64,000 nt of DNA from Durusdinium trenchii (GCA_963970005.1 CAXAMN010022917.1:87087-151086), one strand, 5' to 3'. Counted from the stretch's first letter, positions 31,790 through 42,405 are shown. A program made the numbers and translations. The notes: a model not told the origin generated them from the sequence alone.

Positions 31790-31955
31790 CTCTTAAAAGC
31801 AGCTCGGATGTCGGATGGGGTTCCCCTGCAAAACTCTACAAGAACACATCCAATTGAGGGTAAACACCCCGGAAGCAATCGCACATCTAGTTTTGGGGTT
31901 CCCATCATTTCCACCCCTTTTTCCGGGATGGTGGACGCCCGACCTGCCTGCACCA
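31790..31955 (-). CDS. candidate exon just upstream of 31689
   Basis: After GTGGTGCAG, the minus strand reads STIPEKGVEMMGTPKLDVRL and LPGCLPSIGCVLVEFCRGTP. The borders at the 3' side are not clear; it could precede the exon at 31583-31689. Confidence 0.32.
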
Positions 31956-32341
31956 CATGTGGTGGGACATGAAACTGCCAGGGCGCGAGGAACCTGGCAA
32001 GTTTTGTCCGAAGGTTGGCAGGTAGGACATGCCTTCAGAAGACACTGACACACACACACACACACTATGTCATTATGTGAATGTGAACGACAACTCCCAC
32101 AGATTTGCTGTTAAACAATGTTCCACGCACTATCCAAGTCATCAATGTCTAATGTGAACGACAGCTCCCGGAGATGTATTTGCGCCATGGAGTCAATGAA
32201 AAGAACGAAATGATACGAAATGCAAAGTGCGAATCAATCCATGCAACTGCCAAGAAGTGACGACCACTACACAGGACCCATCTTGGTTTCCACAGGTTGT
32301 CAAACCAATGACCCAAATGTTCGTCACCACGAAAGAAGTGA

Positions 32342-32470
32342 CCAAACCGCTTGACCGAATGGTTGAGGCGCTCGTTCGAACGGCGGCCGGCGCCCCTGGC
32401 CCGCACCGCTGTCGTTGTTGTCGCACCGGGCCCGAACGTCGGAGCCCGAATTCGCCGCGGCCTGAGAATG
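32342..32470. CDS. GC-rich exon block, strand unresolved
   Basis: Plus: TEWLRRSFERRPAPLARTAV and VVVAPGPNVGARIRRGLRMK end before a consensus donor (AAG followed by GTGAGC). Minus: after TTCTCAG, AAANSGSDVRARCDNNDSGA and GQGRRPPFERAPQPFGQA. Both have high G/C third positions. Confidence 0.4.
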
Positions 32471-32872
32471 AAGGTGAGCCCAGATGATGCGTATTCATCT
32501 TCTGCCGGAGCACAAGATCCAAACCACGGGAAGGCGGAGACCTGGGCGGTTTCAGTATGAAGAAGAAGCGGTCCAGGTTACCAGGTTAACGGTGGAGAAT
32601 AAAACAGCTGTTTCTGTGCTGTGGGTTGGAAAAACGGGCTTCTTCTCACACTGCAGAGGACCTAAGTGTTGTTATCAAAAGTGTTCTTCAGCCTGTATTA
32701 AAGCCACGTTGCCCTCACCCTTGCTTCATTGAGTAGGCGGCTACTTAAAACAAACTAGATTCTTAGGAACACATGAACTAAATGACATATAAAATAACAT
32801 GAACCCTCGATACCGTCCGCATGAGTCCAAGTCGTCGTCAAGTCGTTCCGAAGGTTTGGGACGGGACGAGAC

Positions 32873-32993
32873 CTCTTGGGAGCCCAGTCGTCCGGTCGCC
32901 GCCGGCGTCCCGTCTCGTTGACCGTCCAGGCCGTCCAGGCTTCGCCCCGGCGAAGCCTCCGGTGTTGGCCGATCTTCGACCATCGGGTCGGAC
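32873..32993 (-). CDS. internal exon, unknown product
   Basis: It starts after TTCTTCAG and ends before a GT donor (GAG followed by GTCTCG), one leading base then exactly 40 codons. It reads SDPMVEDRPTPEASPGRSLD and GLDGQRDGTPAATGRLGSQE. It is polar and probably a disordered linker. Confidence 0.48.
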
Positions 32994-33659
32994 CTGAAGA
33001 AACCCTCTGTATAGCATATGGCCTCATATCCTCCAGCACACGATGGACCACCTTTGGATGACTTGGAGGGTTTGGGTGAGGAAAGGGGGTAGAGTCTAGA
33101 GAAAACCACCTGAATTCGTTGTCAGGATGTTTGGTCGCTCCTTTTTCTCACAGCATCTGCCCCACAATGGTCGTCTCGAGCCGGGTATTGGCAAACCTCG
33201 GGTCCGGAATTTGAGCGAGGCATTTGCGGCGGTTGGAACCAACAGCGAAGGTTAACAAAGTACATCCCTCATGGTTTTGAGATGTTTTAAGGGACCCCAA
33301 ACCGTCCCAAACCCTTCTTATAAAGGGTTCCACCCCTGCGAAGGTGTCAGGTCCAAGGATCCTTAGGGTTGCAAAGTTCAGCAAAACCCATATCGGGGTG
33401 GTTTATAAACCACCCTGACTACGTGTTTTCTATCCAATATCCATCCAAACTGGGATGTGCTGGCCTGGACCAGGGCTGTCCTAGCTTGTTTCTATATATA
33501 GACAGTTCCATAACTGTTATAACAATTATAACAGAACTCACAGAAATTGAAGCCTTGACTGCTGGCTTGTGTAGGATCATTTTCTCATATGTTCTCCAAA
33601 CGAGTCAGTTGATGCAGAACGAACGAAACCACCTGGAGACCATCCAAACATGGCTCAAC

Positions 33660-33760
33660 GACCCTGCGAAACTACGACCGGGTCAAGAGCTCCCAGAGCT
33701 CCTGCGAAACCCGGTCACCTGGTCGTAGTCCCTGCGACCCTGCGAAACTACGACTGGGTC
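33660..33760. repeat. 25-bp direct repeat, 76 bp apart
   Basis: GACCCTGCGAAACTACGAC followed by C/TGGGTC occurs at about 33660-33684 and 33736-33760; an inverted CCTGGTCGTAGT lies between them. Confidence 0.7.
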
Positions 33761-33789
33761 GGCAGGTGACAGGTGGATCTCCTGAACAT

Positions 33790-33880
33790 CGGTCAAGATC
33801 CTGTCGGCGCGGATCTGCGCGAGCATCGCCCGCTTCCGCTCCTCGAACTCGGTTTTGGATCGGCAGGTGTTCCTCGGAGG
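33790..33880 (-). CDS. candidate helical exon
   Basis: The minus strand reads SKTEFEERKRAMLAQIRADR and ILTDVQEIH, a basic amphipathic helix with G/C third positions. Borders are not fixed; a neighbouring minus frame is also open. Confidence 0.42.
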
Positions 33881-34258
33881 GGACATGGGACGGAATGGGA
33901 CAGAGTGACGTCGTCAGTGACGTCGTCCGACCGTGTTGTTCAGCATCAGCCACCATCAAAGAGACTTCATGAGACTTCGACCGCCTTTGAAAGGATGATC
34001 TTTTCAAGGATCTTTGAAGGGAGCCCTCTCAATTTCAGAGATCCACCATCAAATCCAATGGTGGACTGACAAATGGCCCCCCCCGAAAACTGCACCATAA
34101 ATCTCCATAGAGTGGGTGCCACAAAAACTGGATAGACCCTTGGCTTCGACGCAGCATATATGGAAGGTGTATGGCATGTATTCTTGGATGAAAATTATTG
34201 GTTTCTAGGTGTGGACAGGTGCATGGACCAAAAAGAGCTTAGCCAAAAGGACCTCCTC

Positions 34259-34480
34259 TCATCGCCTTTCAACAGGTTCAACGTTGGGGCAAAGAGGAGC
34301 GGAATCAACCTGCAGGCAATTTGTTAGAGTCCCAGAATGAGCCACCAGCATATCGTCCACTTCCAAAAAAACGCAAGGTGTCCAAACCAATTGAAACCCG
34401 TGGCCGGGCCTAAGAACCCTCCAAAGGACCATTTCGGAGACCTGTTGGAAGGTGCTGCTTTGAATCCGCCCCGGGCCAGG
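34259..34480 (-). pseudogene. possible decayed copia-type reverse transcriptase fragment
   Basis: The minus strand reads GFQLVWTPCVFLEVDDMLVA and HSGTLTNCLQ. The PCVF...VDDMLVA string resembles the catalytic VDDxL box of Ty1/copia reverse transcriptases (usually YVDD or HVDD; here EVDD). Flanking sequence is not recognisable, so this is a remnant at most. Confidence 0.28.
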
Positions 34481-34972
34481 CGCTGCGCAGCCAAGCTTCT
34501 TGAAGGTCACCACAGCTAGGCCTCGGCACGTCGATCGGCCTTCGTCCGGGTCCCAGGGTCCATCGCTGGTGGTTGGGGCGAAGTCGGTCCGAGCGGCTCG
34601 AAGTGGATCCGAAATGTCACATGCTCTATCATGCTCTAGTCTTATGGAGCCTTCTTTGGTGCATAGGACCAGCCACAAGCCACAAGCCACAAAGAGAAGT
34701 CACTGCTGAAGAAGCAGATCTGGTCGGACTTTCCCTAGCGTGGTGGCCAAAGACATTGCCCGCCCGAGCTTTTGGAAATCATGCAGGGGTCAGTTTGGTA
34801 CCTATACGCCCTGGAAGGTTCCACTAGTCTTCAGAGGTCAAAGCCATCAGGCCTCTTCCTGGGTGTATACCCCCTCTGTCTATATTGGTGGCCTACTGTC
34901 TCCCCTCTGGTGCCACCCTCCGGTGGAGGACGCCTCCTAAGCCCAACGACTCCGTCTGGCCGATCAATCACT

Positions 34973-35110
34973 CCCAGGTGCAGGGCGGCTCGTAGAGGCC
35001 TTCGCGGGCAATCCGGTAGAGCAGCTGGCAGGAAGCCTCTAATGCATCATTCCTCGGGGTTGGGAGAATGGACGCCACGCGAGACTTCCTCCGGGTTTGA
35101 CTCATTCATG
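34973..35110 (-). CDS. candidate terminal exon, unknown product
   Basis: The minus strand reads SRVASILPTPRNDALEASCQ and LLYRIAREGLYEPPCTWE, then TGA. An in-frame ATG (MSQTRRKS) lies at about 35110; another minus frame (NESNPEEVSRGVHSPN) overlaps upstream after CACTCAG. Confidence 0.42.
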
Positions 35111-35491
35111 CCTGAGTGAAGGAAGAAGCTGACCCGACCCCGGTGGTGGAACTGTTCCATGTGCCTCGTGATTCAGCTGGCAGCGGTTGCGGGCCCGGGG
35201 TACTACCACAGAACATTGTGAGTTGCATGTTTTTTTTGGGGGTGCAGGTATAGAAAGGTTGCGTGCAGGTATAGGAAGTTCATCGCCTGATAGATCATAA
35301 ACATATCATAAAGCATATCAATTAGACATCCTTCATGTCTGATTCCAGGAGCCAACAAGGCTTAGACCATCCTCCACAGTGCACAAAGTTGGAATCAAAT
35401 CAGTCTCATCCGCTATGGCAGTCATGGCACATGTCGCAAACGAAGATGGAGAGCTTCTGGGACGACAGTTGGTCCAATGCATCAGCTCCCC

Positions 35492-35779
35492 TCATTCTCC
35501 TTTTCGGCCGAACACTTCAAAGAGCCACGGACGCTTTTTGGGCATCCTGCCGGAGTCCTCACCTCTCACCTCTTCCCAAAGGCTTAGGGTTCCAAGGTCT
35601 CCAATGGAATACCCTAAACTAGCTGTGGATCTCCATTTTTCACACCCCTTGGCGAGTTTTGAGATGTTTTGAGCACCGAATTTCACCAATCCCGCCAAAA
35701 GGGGGGGGATCGTCTTCTTGCAAGCCATGTGTTTCCCCGCGCTATGGCCGATTGCACAAGGGGTGCCAAGCATGGTCAA
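35492..35779 (-). other. open frame, possibly a dispersed repeat
   Basis: A 95-codon minus frame reads GLVKFGAQNISKLAKGCEKW and RMPKKRPWLFEVFGRKGE. Plus frames are also open (HKVGIKSVSSAMAVMAHVAN). Sense cannot be decided by eye. Confidence 0.28.
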
Positions 35780-36010
35780 CTCAATGGCTTGGGGTGCTAA
35801 GCGTCGGAAGTGGTCCTAAGCGTCGGAAGCCTTCACGTAGCTTGTTCATTGTCTCATCACCTCCCATAAAAGTCCTTTAAAATCACACACACACACACAC
35901 CAACATTTAAACAAACAAACACAACACATACTAGACTATAACACCCAATATCACCAAATCAAAACCCACCCAATTAAAACACCCAAACCAACGTCATCCA
36001 ACTCCCTGAC

Positions 36011-36189
36011 CCTCGCGCAGCCGCCTCGTTCGTCGCCCCGGGGCGTTCGTCGTCGCCACGCTTTCGCCGTCCCAAGGGTCCAATGGGAGATCCGCCCGTG
36101 CTCGTCGCTCGGTCCCTGCTCCCAGGCAGCCCGGTGCCTGAGACTCCGTGTGGCGGCCGTAGTGGCAGGCTCTGCGGAGCTCGAATCGG
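36011..36189 (-). CDS. internal exon, unknown product
   Basis: It starts after CTCCTCAG and ends before a GT donor (GAGG followed by GTCAGG), one leading base, 59 codons, one trailing base. It reads RFELRRACHYGRHTESQAPG, then ADLPLDPWDGESVATTNAPG. Third positions are strongly G/C. A competing minus frame (SSAEPATTAATRSLRHRAAW) is open too. Confidence 0.45.
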
Positions 36190-36969
36190 CTGAGGAGGTG
36201 CTCTTTGTTTGACCCCAACTAGATACAAAAGTAGATCCCCACTCAGAATGGGCTGGGAAAGTGTTTCTATCCATTGGGGACCACGGACCACTACAAGGAA
36301 TCATTGAGCTTTCGAAGCATTTCCAGCATGGTGCCGGATTCTCAAGGTATGTGGCAAGAGCAGCACGCAGCACATGTGCAAAAATCTAAGGAACATAACG
36401 GAACATGCAAAGGCCGCACCATGATTCTGGGCCAGTGTGAGGATTCGTGAAACATAGTTCAGCTTCAGCTACAATATGATTGCTGGAAAAAATGCGCGTA
36501 CTCGGAAGCGGAACGGGGACCTACTTCCACTTCCAAGATCATCTTCCACAGGACTCTACTTCCATATCCAAACTCTCTACAAACTCTCAATGGTGCTTGG
36601 GCAATGTCACATCATCTTGTACAGCCCCTCCGATTATTAGCTGAAAAACACCTCCTTGTGTTTTCATGCCATCCAAGGATATCGGCAACCTCCGAGGCGC
36701 TCCAAGTGCTTTCGATCCTCTTTCCGCTCTTCTTCCTCAGTCCCATCAGTCCCGTTCCAATCCCACTGAGTGACTCCCCAGTGGTCATATTTTGACCCTA
36801 CTTGCTCCACCACATGAGCGGCCGGCAAAACTAGGGGTCACCTGGGTGGAAGTTTTAAGGCAGGTATCGTTTTTTGGGATTTCCTTTGTTCAATCAATGC
36901 TTTTGCGATGTCCTTTTGGAGGAGGTGTCGTCTATATGCAAATTGTTGTGCAAGTTGGTTTTGCAAATG

Positions 36970-37010
<41 letters not shown>

Positions 37011-37290
37011 CAGTAGCAGTAGTAGTAGTAGTCGTCGTCGTCGTCGTAGTGGTAGTGGTAGTGGTAGTGGCAGTGGTCGTGGTGGTAGTGGTAGTGGTAG
37101 TGGCAGTGGTAGTAGCAGCAGTAGTGGTAGTAGTAGTAGTAGCAGCAGTAGTAGTAGTGGTAGTAGTAGTAGTGGTAGTAAAATAGTAGTAGCAGTAGCA
37201 GCAGTAGTAGTAGTAGTGGTAAGGTGGTGGTGGTGGTGGTAGTAGTCGTCGTCGTGGTGGTGATGGTGGTGGTGGCGGCAGTAGGAGTAG
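36970..37290. repeat. GTA-based trinucleotide array
   Basis: About 320 bases of GTA with interspersed GTG, GTC and GCA units. It gives false poly-Ser and poly-Leu/Thr frames on the two strands. No gene. Confidence 0.95.
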
Positions 37291-37789
37291 CATGTAAGTG
37301 GCAGGTGGTTTCCGAGCGTATGCAAATCTATGAAGTGGGTATCGTTTGGTATGGTTTTTGGTATCGGTCTAAACTCTAGGGAAAATGAGCAAAAAGCAAC
37401 ATGGAATGTCCAACTAGTATGGCAAACCATATGCAAAAAAAAGAATTGGACATACGCTGTGAGAGTCAATAGGCAAAGACCTGTACCGGCTAATAAGCCA
37501 TGCCACTCCCTACCAACTCTAGTTGAACTTTCTGCCGAGCGATGGACTCTCCAGGAAGCTGGGACAAGTGACCCCATGCAGGCTTTGGTTGAACTATCTA
37601 CCAAAAGTAAGACTCTGGAGGCAGCTAGGCCAAGTGACAATTAAGGCTGGGTATCGTTGTTGGGATTACTATCGTTTCTACAAGACAAATCACATGCATT
37701 TTCTTTTAAGACACGTGAGTGCCGACCTGTAGAACGCTTGACAACCATTGTGAGCACCAGAAATTCCACAAGCTCTTACCTTAGCAATG

Positions 37790-38098
37790 TCACCTGACAA
37801 TAATGGAACATCTTTTGCCACTGCCAAACTGAGCTAGGCATGGCTTGCAAAGGGCCCTTGCATAGCTTCGCCTGTCCTGAAGTCTCTCAGTCCTCTCAGG
37901 GCTCCAACCCCTGTAAACGCCAGCTATTTCCCATCTACCAGCGGAGTTCTGCCACTGCATAAGCACGAGGTGCTCACCATTGTAGATTCTACTGCTCTTT
38001 GGTAATACAAGTCGTGCATTCAAAATGCTGCGACCCTTGACTGGTAGTTGAACAGTGCCACAAATGAGCACTACTTCCCCGCTCTCAGCCCTCAGCAC
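37790..38098 (-). CDS. open frame, possible coding sequence
   Basis: A 102-codon minus frame reads GEVVLICGTVQLPVKGRSIL, NARLVLPKSSRIYNGEHLVL and WEIAGVYRGWSPERTERLQD. It is protein-like throughout but with ordinary third positions and no recognised domain. Confidence 0.32.
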   Translation of the reverse strand: MLRAESGEVVLICGTVQLPVKGRSILNARLVLPKSSRIYNGEHLVLMQWQNSAGRWEIAGVYRGWSPERTERLQDRRSYARALCKPCLAQFGSGKRCSIIVR

Positions 38099-38334
38099 AC
38101 CAAGTTAAGCTCCAGCGTCGGTGAAGTCTTGAACGAACTCGTCACGCACCTCAGGAAACATGCCGACACACGCTGAATTTCACCCCTTTTTAATCAGTGG
38201 CTTTGTGACCATCTTTGAGGCCCCCATAGGCAGCCGAGGACCAGTACAAAGTGCATGGCCGCCGGTGTTTGCATATATATATATATATATTATATGGGAG
38301 TTGATCTAAATTCCTTTATCCGGGACCCGTCATT

Positions 38335-38869
38335 TTCGCAAAAAAATTACTTTCGCCAAACTTTTGCCTTCCTGCGTTTTATCTTTCGCCGAAGTACGTT
38401 GTATTTATGTGTGCCATGTATGTTGTGTTTTGTTCACGTCAATGGCTTCTTCTTTACTGGCAAACACAAAATAGAAACTTCACTGTTTGTCAGCATGTGT
38501 CTTCTACTTAACTGTTGACACCCTGTACGGCTCTTTTGTTTCTCCTGGGTGTCAGCAAGAATCAAAATTGCAAGAATCACTGTAGTAGCCGGTCACTCAA
38601 ACTTACTCATAATGGGCTGGGGGTCAGATGTGGCAGGGTGAACTTTCGCCAATCTTGAGCTGAACTTTCGCCAAACTTTCGCCTTTTGCGGGGTAGAGTT
38701 TTGTGGCAAAGCCGCCCCCCAAAGCAGGAGCAGGAATAGTGGTAGTCGTAGTAGTAGTAGTAGTAGTAGTAGCAGTAGTAGTAGTAGTAGTGGTAGTGGT
38801 AGTGGTAGTGGTAGTGGTAGTCGTAGTAGTAGTAGTCGTAGTATAGTAGTAGTAGTAGTAGTAGTAGTA

Positions 38870-38910
<41 letters not shown>

Positions 38911-39110
38911 AGTAGTAGTAGTAGTAGCAGCCGCAGCAGCAGCAGGTGATCTAACTTCCACAGCTCATCTAGCTTCTGAGTCACTGCCACCAGCTGTTCA
39001 GAAAGCAAATGAACATTCATACAAAAGTACATATTTAATCTTTCGCCAGATCTTTCGCCAAAAAAAAAATTACTTCCGCCAACTCGAGAAAAAACTTTCG
39101 CCAAATGAGA
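38335..39110. repeat. cluster of CTTTCGCCA motifs
   Basis: CTTTCGCC or one-base variants occur about nine times (for example near 38352, 38388, 38644, 38663, 38672, 39041, 39051, 39073, 39094), on both sides of the GTA array. Confidence 0.6.
38730..38946. repeat. second GTA/GTC trinucleotide array
   Basis: About 215 bases of GTA with a pure GTC block (about 38871-38910). It creates false Arg/Thr/Leu-run frames. Confidence 0.95.
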
Positions 39111-39308
39111 TTTTGATATGTTCCGGGTCATCGTCATACACACTGCTGACTAGGACCTTTAGATCGACAACCATATATATATTATATTTCATGCACACGT
39201 TCTAGGTTGGGTTTGGAAGTGCAGCTGGCTTTGAGGTTCTGCAACCCTGTCCTTCTCATGCACTCCTCATTTCCACCTCTCACCCCCACCTCTTCCTCGG
39301 TGCCCAAC

Positions 39309-39467
39309 CTCCTCTTCGGGCACCAAACGCCGCACGGCCGGATGCATGTAGGCGGCGGGGTCGCAGGCGATGGTCCGCTGGATGCACAGCTGGGTGGCCA
39401 AACAGTACGACCAGCCACCGGGCGATGCGCCCACATCCAGCGCTAAGCGGCGCTTGGAAAAGCGCTC
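39309..39467 (-). CDS. FtsJ/RrmJ-type SAM-dependent methyltransferase, motif I exon
   Basis: After a pure (CT)n tract and TTTGAG, the minus strand encodes exactly 53 codons before a GT donor (GAG followed by GTTGGG). It reads ERFSKRRLALDVGASPGGWS, YCLATQLCIQRTIACDPAAY and MHPAVRRLVPEEE. LDVGASPGGWS is the SAM-binding motif I of the FtsJ/RrmJ family (usually DLGAAPGGWS), which 2'-O-methylates rRNA, tRNA or mRNA caps. The acidic residue of motif II (here CDP) follows at the right distance. The catalytic KDKE residues are in exons not found. The substrate is unknown. Confidence 0.72.
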
Positions 39468-39469
39468 CT

Positions 39470-39495
39470 CAAACAGAGAGAGAGAGAGAGAGAGA
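39470..39495. repeat. (AG)n tract serving as polypyrimidine tract on the minus strand
   Basis: A run of AG dinucleotides lies immediately upstream (minus sense) of the methyltransferase exon, reading as (CT)n before its acceptor. Confidence 0.8.
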
Positions 39496-39883
39496 TGAGA
39501 AAAAACTAACTGGGGGCATTTTTACGGGTTTCTTCATGGTCAACACATGGAAGTGGGGTGCTTCACGTGTCAGATATGGAACATATCCTGTACTTGGTGG
39601 GGTTGGTCCGGGGATGGTTCGCAGTTGGATGAGAAGTTGGGGTTTCCTTTGCTTGCGTGAGACGGTGACCGTTACCTACAAAGACCTATAGACCGACCTA
39701 TAGAGTGACGAATGACTCTCTGTCAAGTGGATGATAGCCGCTGGTAGCCTCTTGCAAAACAGTTCTTCTCCAGACGGAGGAAGCGTTCTTTTCACTTCCA
39801 TCATTGATGCACACAAGCCGGGTTGTCCGATGATCCGCTGGTTGTTGACCTCCAAACAAGAACACAACATACTAGGTACTTGC

Positions 39884-39955
39884 CCAATGCAATCATAGCT
39901 CCCAGTTGTTGATAGATGTCTAAGCTTTCTGCCCTGTCGCGAAGAGGCCTTCCCT
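39884..39955 (-). CDS. candidate internal exon with GC donor
   Basis: After CATAGCAG, the minus strand reads GRPLRDRAESLDIYQQLGAM and IAL, ending before a classical GC donor (TTGG followed by GCAAGT). Two leading and one trailing base; phase does not join directly to the methyltransferase exon. A long alternative minus frame covers 39676-40029. Confidence 0.42.
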
Positions 39956-40124
39956 CTGCTATGATGAAAGCGATCGAAACCAAACTGGATAGGATGTTCA
40001 TCTACCAGGCTGATCAAGAGCACCTCCAAAGCTTATGAATGCGCTGTTAGATGTGCTAGCGCATGAGTTGCACCTTAGATCATTTGGGGTGGTGGGTGTC
40101 ATCAAGATCTGAGAAGCGCTGAGA

Positions 40125-40248
40125 AGCAGGATTTCAATCGGCCAAGGCTCCCACAGTGCTTTGCTGTCGCGCCGGGAGCCTGAAGAATCGTGATGATCCG
40201 AAGGCTCGTAGCCTGCTGCGGGTGGTTCGCCCAATGCGACTCTCCCGG
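40125..40248 (-). CDS. candidate exon, unknown product
   Basis: After CCTCTCAG, the minus strand reads RVALGEPPAAGYEPSDHHDS and SGSRRDSKALWEPWP. It is polar and codon bias is good. The 3' border is not fixed. Confidence 0.42.
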
Positions 40249-40639
40249 CTGAGAGGAATGCTGAGGATGCACTCAAATGTGAAATCGGAAGTGGACTGAA
40301 AACCATGCTTGGTGAGGAAAGTCGTCATCCAAGAGGGTGATTTTCCACTTCCATGACTACTCTTGAGAGATCGATGCCAAAGTCCATCCACATGGACTCT
40401 GTTCAGAGTTTCAACCCAACTGAACCACGCGTACCTGGACCTAAGAATATCCGGAAGCTATATCAAGGCGCATGTGGTGCTCATCTTAACCAGATCATTC
40501 TTGCATGGGCTATGAAAGTGTGGCCAGAAAATACAGGGCATGTCACTTACAGCTGTCCCACACTAGCAGTGGCTGGTGAAGAAGGATTTCGATCGTTTTG
40601 CTAGTGGGTGGGCTCGCAGTCCTGGCCATCCCAACATGA

Positions 40640-40683
40640 TCAATGTGTGTGGGTGTGTGGGTGTGTGTGTGTGTGTGTGTGTC
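40640..40683. repeat. (GT)n microsatellite
   Basis: A GT run with a few GGGT interruptions. Confidence 0.9.
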
Positions 40684-41042
40684 AATTTGACACCCAGTTT
40701 GACTCCAAAGGCGTCCATTTTGGAGAGGGAAGTGGAGTGGGACTGGGGGGGCCTAGCAGCTAGGTGAGTGGAGGGTCGTTGATTCTTTTCTGACCTGCCC
40801 AAGAAGGTCATATAGACTGTTGATGAATTGAAACCAAACCATCTCCAGAATGGCTTTACCTCTCCTAAAGAAACACAAGTGATGTAACAAAATCAATTGT
40901 CGACATACATCTAACTCCCTGGGCCCGCCCTGGGCAATCAAAATTAACCATTCTATTTCGGGAAACCAATTCCCCCCAAAAAAGGGTGGAGGATGGTGGA
41001 GGATGTTAAAGGGTATCCACATTAGGTCATCAACAGTCTACA

Positions 41043-41217
41043 TTAAAGGCCCAAAGGCTCGATCAACCGAGAACGAACCAAGCGTCGATCCAGAATCTCC
41101 AGCAGCTTCCAATAAGCGCTCGAGGGCACCGACCTGTTGTCCTTCGCCGGAATGATGGCGCGTGGGACATTGGCGCTCCACCAGAAGAGGCCATCGGCAT
41201 AGACGATGCTGTCACAC
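41043..41217 (-). CDS. three-exon gene, terminal exon
   Basis: It starts after TTGCTTCAG with CDSIVYADGLFWWSANVPRA and ends RLVRSRLIEPLGL and TAA; one leading base then 58 codons including the stop. Confidence 0.7.
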
Positions 41218-42134
41218 CTGAAGCAACCGCAACAAGTTGGAGTGTTGAATCAGAAATGGATGGGGGGGGCAAGGTACCGTGCCAGGTCAAGCCGGTACCA
41301 AGCCGGTAGCACTTGGGATGCCAGGACATCAGTGGACCCTTGTGGACACGTTCTTGTCATGATTTCTTACTGTGTCGATGTTAAACACGCCAGGAATCGC
41401 CTGTCTTTGGGCAGCTGCAGCCCGTCCAAGAGAACGTCCTTCGTTTCCGGCGTGGTCGCATAGCCGTTGGCGCCGTTGGCTGTGGAGTGCCAAGGAGAGG
41501 CATCCACCGTGGACTTCAAGGCTGATTCGAGTTCACCGGGGAAGCACATGAAATTCCTGGCGACAGGTGAGGCATCGCCGACTGGAAGGACAATCCAGGT
41601 GCCATGGTTGGGAGCTCATCTTGAAAGGACCATGGCATGCCATGGCTGAGCTGTAGCAATGTGACTGTAACAAGTGTAGAACGATCAAGATGCATGAGAC
41701 CTGGAGAGCTGTCAGCTGCCACTCAGCTCAGCTCAGTCAGGAACACAGCCGTTCACCTGCGCCCTTGGCCACGATGTAAAGGTCAAAGATGGCCTACATT
41801 CATAGTCCCGGGAGTAAAATACACCATTGGATTGAAATGATCTAAGACTGGTGACCCAAACAAACATCTTGTATACTTAATTATCAGTTGTGCCCAAAAT
41901 AGTGTTTGGATGTGTTTGGACTTCTCTTGTAGGCTCTTGCGACTCATATTCAGGGCTTTTACCGTTTGACTGACAGAAGACACCCCGTCCGAGTGCACCG
42001 CCCGTCCGTGGGTCCGCGGGCGACGTGGCTCCGGTCCTCCTCCGCCGCAACTGCTCCCACAACGAGCCGCTGGGCACCGGCGCCGGCCCCAGGAGCTCCG
42101 TGAGATATTGGGCGCAAACGTCCCTCTGAGGCGG
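41043..42134 (-). CDS. three-exon gene, 3' part, unknown protein
   Basis: Three minus-strand exons (41999-42134, 41389-41614, 41043-41217) join with matching phases across two GT-AG introns (384 and 171 bases) and end in TAA. The 178 visible residues read PPQRDVCAQYLTELLGPAPV, SGSLWEQLRRRRTGATSPAD, HGTWIVLPVGDASPVARNFM, CFPGELESALKSTVDASPWH, GYATTPETKDVLLDGLQLPK, CDSIVYADGLFWWSANVPRA and AYWKLLEILDRRLVRSRLIE in order. Third positions are strongly G/C throughout. The protein looks globular, with tryptophans and a C-terminal helix. I do not recognise the family. Upstream exons were not found. Confidence 0.72.
41389..41614 (-). CDS. three-exon gene, exon 2 of the recognised set
   Basis: It starts after AAGATGAG and ends before a GT donor (CTGGC followed by GTGTTT): two leading bases, 74 codons, two trailing. 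It contains TWIVLPVGDASPVARNFMCF and TPETKDVLLDGLQLPKDRRF. Confidence 0.7.
41999..42134 (-). CDS. three-exon gene, exon 1 of the recognised set
   Basis: It starts after CTCCGACAG and ends before a GT donor (GGCG followed by GTGCAC). It has 45 codons plus one base. It starts PPQRDVCAQYLTELLGP and is Arg-rich towards its end. Confidence 0.66.
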
Positions 42135-42209
42135 CTGTCGGAGGCAAAGAAAAGGAGTTGCAGGATGAAGGAAACTGAAAGCCTATGGGCCTATGGCCCT
42201 ATAGATGGC

Positions 42210-42405
42210 CCCTAGATGTGGCTCCTAAATGGCCCCCCTAAGTGTGGCGCCCCTCGGCTGGCCAGTTCCACTGAAAGAAGCAGGTTTCGGAGGATCGACT
42301 GTGAAGGTTTCCATTGATCGACTGGTTTCCACGACCCAAAGATCGTAACAGTAACCCGTACGATGTGAGGTTTGTGGACCTCGGATGCCCGATATGTCAC
42401 ACACT
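42210..42405 (-). CDS. candidate upstream exon, frame unresolved
   Basis: Two minus frames are open. One reads YDLWVVETSRSMETFTVDPP; the other reads HIVRVTVTIFGSWKPVDQWK. It could feed the three-exon gene, but no phase match was proven. Confidence 0.3.

Noticed and set aside
36838-37640. Long minus and plus frames rich in Thr, Leu, Ser or Asp/His
   Set aside because: They are translations of the GTA trinucleotide array and its flanks, not genes.
38593-39143. 122- and 178-codon minus frames
   Set aside because: Poly-Thr, poly-Arg and poly-Leu runs come from the second trinucleotide array; only a short flank (LVAVTQKLDELWK) looks like protein, with no border on the other side.
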